Shown here piece after piece: positions 57,490 to 64,000 of a DNA stretch of 64,000 bases. Location of the stretch: NCBI GenBank assembly GCA_026874595.1, contig CM049311.1, positions 67,958,453 through 68,022,452 of the forward strand. Reading direction: 5' to 3'. How positions within the stretch are numbered: the first letter of the stretch is position 1; every line of letters begins with the position of its first letter. The notes beneath the pieces were generated by a model. The model was not told the origin of the DNA and ran no database searches. It saw only the letters and a program-made list of their open reading frames with translations. The position numbers were made by a program, and so were the translations under genes. The DNA is from Sipunculus nudus. Its lineage: Eukaryota; Annelida; Sipuncula; Golfingiida; Sipunculidae.

Positions 57490-58385
57490 AAATTTATCGA
57501 GTTTCAAATCTTTATTGGTGGAGGAAGGTAATAACCTGTAAAATCGATGAAATTTTATGTGGTCAGAGAACATTAAAGTCATTAGACCGGATCTTTTAAA
57601 CCATGAGCCTGATCAGTGTGAAAACCAGTAAGGTGTCCCGTGACCTTGACATTTCCCCATATGACCTTAAAATCAATCACAATTAATCTTCTGCTAAGAC
57701 AGTATTAGTAGGTGACCCATATGTGACAAATGGATGGTGTTGGATGAAAACTTTTGGAACATGTTAGTACTGCATCCTTGACTTCTGACCATGTGACCTA
57801 AGGTTTATTCCCTTATTGAAAGTAAGCGGTATGTTAAAGGTGGAAGCTTTGGTCTGTAAACTTTTAAATGCATCCATAAACTATTTTGAGAAGTGAGTAC
57901 CTTATACCCCTGATGGCAAGTAAGCCATATGTGAAAGGCAAAAGGTTTTGCATGAAAAGTTTGGCTTAAAATGCTTCTACTTGCTTTTCAAGAAGTGTGT
58001 ATGTGACCTTGACCTTTGGCCTCTTAAACTAAAAGTCAAATCAGATGCTTCTCCTATAAGTAGGTAAGACAAATGTGAAAGAGAGGTTTTGAATAGAAAC
58101 ATTGGCTTTAATGTGTCAACAGATTTTCTTAAGAAGTGGATCATGTGGCCTTTGACCTTGTGTCCTCAAAATCTTAGTCTCCCTTTGGGGTAGTTGAGCT
58201 GTCAGTAAAAGATGGAAGGTTTTGAGCAAACTGTTTGGCTTAAAATGCATCCACAAGTTAAATATGGGCATACAGAAGGACGGGTGGAAAGACAGAGAGA
58301 CAGACAGAAAGGATCAATGCATGTACAAATGGAGGTGTTACTATATCCTCTTGTGCAAATTTATTGCAAGGGGATAATAACTATT
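57490..58385. repeat. Degenerate tandem-unit element (GACCTTGACC type)
   Basis: Irregular units of about 150-210 bp each contain a GTGACCTTGACCTTTGGCC-like phrase followed by an AAGTAAGCCATATGTGAAAG-like phrase. It starts with GGTGGAGGAAGGTAATAACC and ends near TGGAGGTGTTACTATATCC, an inverted pair similar to the hairpin at 9158. It ends in a run of GACAGA. Confidence 0.5.
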
Positions 58386-59534
58386 GCTGGTGTGTGAATG
58401 AATGTCCTTTCATTAGGAGTGGGTAGTAGATCTGTTAATGCCTATATGGCAAGGCCAGCTGGGTGTACTTTCTTTATGTATAAACATAATGGCCCAATAC
58501 ATTTATTGGAGTTCTTTTTATGACTGACAAGGCTACTAAATAATCACCTAGTAAACAAGGTTGTTTAACAAAATGACACCAGATGTTAACAACATTATAC
58601 TCCCAGAGATAAAAAGTATTATATGACTTTACTATAAAGAGCAAGTATACCCTAATTATCAATAAAGTATACCCTGTGAAAGAATTTGTCAGCATAACCA
58701 TGGCCTGACTGCAAGTTTATAACAGCAGAAACTATAGTAATAAAGTTTCCTCTTGTAAAGAAAATGCTTTCATAAAACATGTTCTATATATGTATATATC
58801 ACTGAATAACCTGACTGGTATTAAATTTTCTCTTTAAATGTCAGGTTAACACAACCAGGGACTGGTCTATGATCACACTATGAAGGCCCGTGTCAGGTTG
58901 TAAAGTTTCTCCACAACAGAAGATCCTCCAATAAAATTACCTTGTATTTATATTTAAGGAAGAAATGGATCAATTGGCAATAACATTTCTTGAAAGCCTA
59001 GTTTAATTTTACAGAGGAAGAGACCGTCCAGGAAAAAAAAAATCTGGAGGGTCCATGCAGCTATCATGTCTTATGGGAGAAAAAGAACCATTAGGAATAA
59101 CCGTTTCTGAAGGGCAACAAAATCTTATATGCTAAAAGGATATAAAAAGGAATTCTATTCATGATTACAACTGTAAAACAATGGCTAATATTAAATTTTT
59201 CAAAGGGTATAAAAGTCACCAATTCGTGTTATACAGGGTTTTTATATTTTGGAGACCCTGAAAGATATTAAATTTCTATGTTCTGCAAAAGAAATATCCC
59301 TCTTTAGCAAGGACCTGGCAAGTTTACAGGATGAAGCTGCCGGCTGACAATCAAGTTGCCCATGGAGGACAAGTTTATGAAATAACACATAGCTTAGATG
59401 TTATACAGTCATGCAACTTACTTACCTTGGCCAGAGGTATGTAAAATTTATACTAGTGTTCATTACCATTACATCAAATATGTGTTTAAAAATCTTGAAG
59501 ATTAATGAGAATCTGACTTTTGAAGTTCTCTAGA
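58386..59534. other. No clear feature right of the tandem-unit element
   Basis: AT-rich DNA. Donor-like sites on the minus strand at 58941 (TACAAG|gtaatt) and 59425 (GCCAAG|gtaagt) have only short, unrecognised open stretches before them. Confidence 0.5.
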
Positions 59535-59996
59535 CAGGGTTCTGTTTATGAGTTAAATTAATGGGCCTTAAAAGGCCTCCAAACCTTATATGGAGGGCCT
59601 TTTTCGTGCATGAGTGGGTTCTGCTGGATACTAAAAAAGACAAAAGCCAAACCAAATATAATCGAAACATAATCACAATATATTTCAAGGATCTTGTTTA
59701 AATAAACTCTCAAACTAAATGAAATTTATATAAGCAAATACCAGAGACTCCAGATGAACCTATTTGTATCACACTACTGACACTGAGTATATAAGTAATT
59801 TATTTTATCATTAAAATTAATAAGGTAGTTTGTAAGAGGTATCAAAGAAATTGCCATGTACTTGGGGTACTATGTGAATTTATATTTCTATGCAAGGATT
59901 TGGTGGGCCTATTGGGCCCCTCTGACTAAGTCCAGTGGGCCTTTCAGTAAAAATTGTGGGCTAAGGCCCAAGGGCCCACCCATAAACAGAACCCTG
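59535..59996. mobile_element. 462-bp MITE with perfect 16-bp TIRs
   Basis: CAGGGTTCTGTTTATG at 59535-59550 is inverted perfectly at 59981-59996. Inside are further GGGCC-rich inverted motifs. The flanks (ctctaga, ctaaatc) suggest a TA or CTA duplication but do not settle it. Non-coding. Confidence 0.7.
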
Positions 59997-62900
59997 CTAA
60001 ATCATATTATTGCCACAGAGCTTGCAGACTAGCTAACATATTTACCTTATTTTGGATTTCCTATTGTTACACCATGCAGGACTGGTCTATTTAACTAGAA
60101 TTTTTCAGATCTAATGGTTACAATTTGTATACTTTTAACAGATGAAAACTGGGACAGGCCATTACTAAAGCCCTAAAGATAACTTTTGGTCACCATTACC
60201 AAAGTTCGGATTTGTTGGGACCTGTCTGTAAGGTTAATATTCACTAGATCTGATGGTTAAAATTTGTACATTAGTGTTAAAAGATGTTACTGGACAATTA
60301 GCCATAGCCAAGCTGACTTTGCAAGCTAAAATGGTGCACAGGGAAGCAAGCTCACTGTTCCTTAATGTAAGACCAAAGGAGATTAGTACCCCGTAGTTTG
60401 GCTGCAGCCTAGACATCTTCAGTATTAGCACGTTTGGTTTACCTGAGGAATTGGGCATTTTGGTCACTATCATGTCATTACAAAGCCGATAAGAGAAGGC
60501 TATTTGTGTAATGGTACTAAATCTGGAGGTAGCATTCAAGGCTACTACACAAGTGTTACGTCACAGCCGGTAATGGCTTTTGTGACAGGATGCAATGTTC
60601 TCACAATTGATAGGCTTCATGCCCAGGCCTGCACACCACGCACACAGATAAGGGTTTATCCTCATGCCATCTTTCCCCATGATTGAATGCCCTGGGAGGG
60701 TCATGGGACACTCCCAAAGCCTCTAGACTCATTACCTGTTTTAGTTTGAGGACAAGGAACCTCCCTATCGCTACATTATATATAGGACTACTCTTACGCT
60801 ATAAATGGCACCAATATGCATTCATGATATAAGCGTTAATGCTACAGACTGGGAGATTGCTACCAGCACTGGTATTATGAAATTCCAACATACTATTTAT
60901 TGTACATTACATCATGTTGCTTACTTATGGATGCTGTATCCTGTGCAGGAAAGACCTTGTGAAGTGTTTACATATAAGGATTTAAACAAAGAAGAATAAG
61001 ACAAGGGGTATAACAAATGCATTGAACTGCAACCCCTTAATTAAATTGTAATTGATTCTTAATGTTTGAATCAATTCAATTTTATTCCTTTTTTAATACA
61101 AATTAAGCCCTCTCGACGAAATACACCACGATATATGTGTCAAGGCTATTTATAGTATATGTGAACTAGATCTTGCTGGTAGACCATGCCATCTGCATAG
61201 AAACAGATACTGTGGCAATAAAACAGGGAGAGCTTCATTGTTCCTTTATTCACTAAAATTAACTAATATCCATTCTTTACTTCAATTTATATCAAACTAT
61301 TTCATGATACATTTACTACTGACATCATAACTGAATCAAGAATTGAATAGAAGGTAAAGAATTGGTGATTGAAAATGACATAACACAGCTATCCATGGCC
61401 TTATAAAAACAATTTTTATATCAATAGAACTAAAAAATACATATATTTTATAATCCCAAATTATTCTGATGAAAGGGATAAACAGAACAGCTTACAGATA
61501 TCTGAGATTTGACATCAGTGAGCTTCACTTGATAAAATTAATGTCACTCAAGGTTGCAAGAACTGTTAGCTCAAGGCTGTACGTAACAGGAGGGAGTATT
61601 TGTAACAACCAGCTTGATACACCACATTTACATTAATTCTCAAATCAGAGTATTTACTTTTGATTATACCTTATGAGATACCCTTGTGCTTTCTACAATA
61701 TATATACTTGATAGTATTAAAATATAAGTGTATTTTAGACTGGCAGCATTGGTAATTAATAAAGAACCATGATGAAAAAAAATCTAAATTTAAGATATAA
61801 CTTCCTTACTAGAGACCATAGTACATGGTTTAATGTTTGAAACCTCTTTCACTGTTAATTACACACAAATATATTTTACCACTAAGGTAAGAGATTACCA
61901 GAAAATGGAGGTACATGGTACCCAAAAGCATATAACATCTGAGCCATGGAGAGTGCCACATATTTGTTATTATAACTAGATAAACAATCCATGTAAAATA
62001 AATAAAGTTTAAAACAAAAGCATTCAGAGTGGTTGTACTCCAAAGAGTGTCAACCACTCCCACAAGACAAACATGTTCTTTTTTCAACTGAAGTGAAGTG
62101 AAGAATTAAATAATTCAAAACCAATCCTGTGCCTAGGCTGAAGCACACCAGTTGTTTCTAATAAGAAGTTAAGACTGTAGACACTATATGAATAACTAAC
62201 AAGAGCACCACTAATATGCATAATACATCCGTGATGTATCTGGTTACCTCTGACCTCATTAAATATGTCTGAATTTTAATGAGAAGGTAATTCAGGTGAT
62301 AAATTGTATACCAAAGGATTCCAAATTCCATAGGACTTTTGTTAAGGTGGCAGGACTGGTCCCCCCACCTGACCTGACTTTGTTTCAGTTTTTTCTTTGC
62401 ATTGAACAATCTAACGCTTTAATACCCCCTAAAGTATACATTTTCTGAAAGCTAAGAAAATTCTCTATAGTTTGGTGATAGTGTACTTTGTTTCTGAGGA
62501 ACAGGTTTGAATTTGTAAAAATTTTAATCTAATTTTAATATTTAACAAAAAACCGTTTATTCCAGCACAACTAAAGCAGATACAGAAAATCTTCTTTAAA
62601 AAATCGAGAATTTAGATAATAATCCCTAGGCGTTTTTTTGTTTAGTGAGTTAAGTTTAAAAATTACGATTTTACAGAGTATTTTATTTTATTTCACAAAT
62701 CATTTAATTTTTTACTTTTACCCTAATAAAATCCTTCAAATTAAGTATAGGTGTAAAATAAAAGAGCTTTTTAGAAGACATATTAACAATTACATATATC
62801 AAAGATGGTATGTTTCGGACGAGTACTTAATGAAAAACAATGCTCTAAAGATAAGGTGTTCATGTGAAATGATGTTTCGAGAAAATGGCCAAAAACTATA

Positions 62901-63566
62901 TTCGTAGAGATAATTTGTCCTACACACGTAACTAACCACAACTTCATGTTGACAGTCACATGAATTTGGTCAAGACGGTGGTTCTTATCAAACCATGCTA
63001 TCATAACATGGATTAATTGAATATTTTGCTTTAAAAACGTATTAAAACGATAAAAGTTTGACCTGTCACACCAGCGACTTGTCAAACACCATGTGCATGG
63101 ACTTCAGTAGGCGGAGCTTACAGTTTTGGCCGAGTGCCAAGGTGCACTTTGCACCCGACAACCGGGACCCACGGCTGAACAGGAGCATAGCCGGGCCTAA
63201 TAGGTAACCGCGTGTTTACACAGGAACAAGGGGAACGGGATCTATGGCCATTCAAGGAGAACGAAGATTGATTTACTTTTCACGGTTTACATACATTATA
63301 ATGATCATACAAATCTCGCATACACATACAAGTCATATGTGAAATTTGAACTTATTGTTTATTGGAGGGTTGAATAGGAAGACGATGTTTTGTAACATTC
63401 ATACATCATGCACACAAATTCAAGTCACAGAAGGAGCCCGATTATCTTATAAGAAGGTTTATTTACATGGAATCTGTAAATGGTAACAAATTTAACAATC
63501 AGCGTAGTGATAACTGACCTTGTGATAACTGTTTGTATAGTAATTAGGGTCCATTAGTAATGAGTC
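59997..63566. other. No clear feature upstream of the ZUP1 exons
   Basis: Searched on the minus strand for CPxC-type zinc-finger exons expected of the ZUP1 N-terminus; none was seen. From about 63080 the CG dinucleotide count rises, which fits a 5' gene region nearby. Confidence 0.5.
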
Positions 63567-63859
63567 ACTTAGTTCTTTCTGGTTGAATGCACATATCCGA
63601 AGGTGCACCAAAATGAAATAGATCTTGTTACAATAGCGGCTGACAATAGCGCATTTGGTTGATAACACTGCCAAAGTCGACAGGTGTCGGCCATCGGTTT
63701 TCCTTCATGCGTAAAAGTAGAGAAGCCGTCATCTGACGATTCATCGTCGCTGGCAATCAGTTTGATCACGGAAGTAGGTTCGGCCCACTGAGACTTCTTG
63801 ATATCATTCAACTGTTGCAGTTTTTCAAGTGGCATTCGGGATTTGCGTCGTCGGCCCAT
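63567..63859 (-). CDS. Possible first coding exon in a CpG-richer stretch
   Basis: An ATG at 63859-63857 has a strong context (A at -3, G at +4). It opens a frame encoding MGRRRKSRMPLEKLQQLN, then DIKKSQWAEPTSVIKLIASD and DESSDDGFSTFTHEGKPM: a basic start like a nuclear signal and an acidic DDESSDDG patch. The frame runs on as a plain open frame to about 63567, and the end given is only the open-frame limit. Possible donors are weak; ATT|gtaaca near 63631 would end in phase 0, the phase needed by the next ZUP1 exon. The stretch has many more CG dinucleotides than the introns, which fits a 5' end. It could be an unrelated gene nested in or next to ZUP1. No zinc finger is seen. Confidence 0.4.
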
Positions 63860-64000
63860 CGTAGTTTCATCTGATATTGGCGTAATATTTATTTGTTGCG
63901 GTGTTGACAGTATGAATATCATACACGTTATAGTAGGGATATGAAGCAGCTTATTATAAAGTAATTTTACGTATCTGTCGATAAGCTCAGGATATAGCAG

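Overview
This window is animal nuclear DNA, not bacterial. It is AT-rich, has short spliced exons with GT/AG borders and a very low gene density, and most of it is intron filled with transposon debris. The protein matches and the repeat style (three tandem-repeat-carrying families with hairpin ends, tRNA-derived SINEs, many MITEs) suggest a mollusc, most likely a bivalve. The species cannot be named from the sequence alone.

One gene is certain: the 3' part of ZUP1 (ZUFSP), a deubiquitinase specific for K63-linked ubiquitin chains, on the minus strand. Six exons (57033-56862, 17524-17333, 9876-9708, 9408-9281, 8674-8457, 7966-7931) join in phase into 305 codons including the stop. They encode the helical region before the protease and the whole peptidase domain, with the catalytic Cys, His and Asp all present. 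The N-terminal zinc-finger and ubiquitin-binding exons were not found here and probably lie beyond base 64000. One intron (17525-56861) is about 39.3 kb long. A 53-bp minisatellite (about 29 copies) lies just after the stop codon.

The large intron seems to hold further coding material. On the minus strand a set of small candidate exons (37390 down to 18361) keeps reading phase across every junction and ends in a convincing terminal exon. On the plus strand two candidate exons (28580-28758, 30773-31062) lie inside it. I do not recognise either product, and these models are tentative.

The rest is repeats. Three families (here called A, B and C) share one plan: a terminal palindrome or hairpin, a short inverted repeat placed asymmetrically, and internal tandem units. 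In A and B the hairpin end finishes in CTAG. This is the plan of Helentron-type non-autonomous elements. They are nested three deep at 51-56 kb (B in A in C), and related copies within the window show the empty sites. There is also a 1.1-kb foldback element with 198-bp arms (22051-23131), a Harbinger-like MITE with TAA duplications (29849-30466), other TIR elements (43865-45547, 59535-59996), tandem-unit repeats (33415-34230, 35262-35790, 57490-58385), and SINE pieces.

Layout: 1-7800 repeats and intergenic DNA; 7931-9876 clustered ZUP1 3' exons; 9877-17332 intron with A and C copies; 17525-56861 giant intron; 57034-63500 repeats; 63567-63859 a possible first exon in a CpG-richer stretch.
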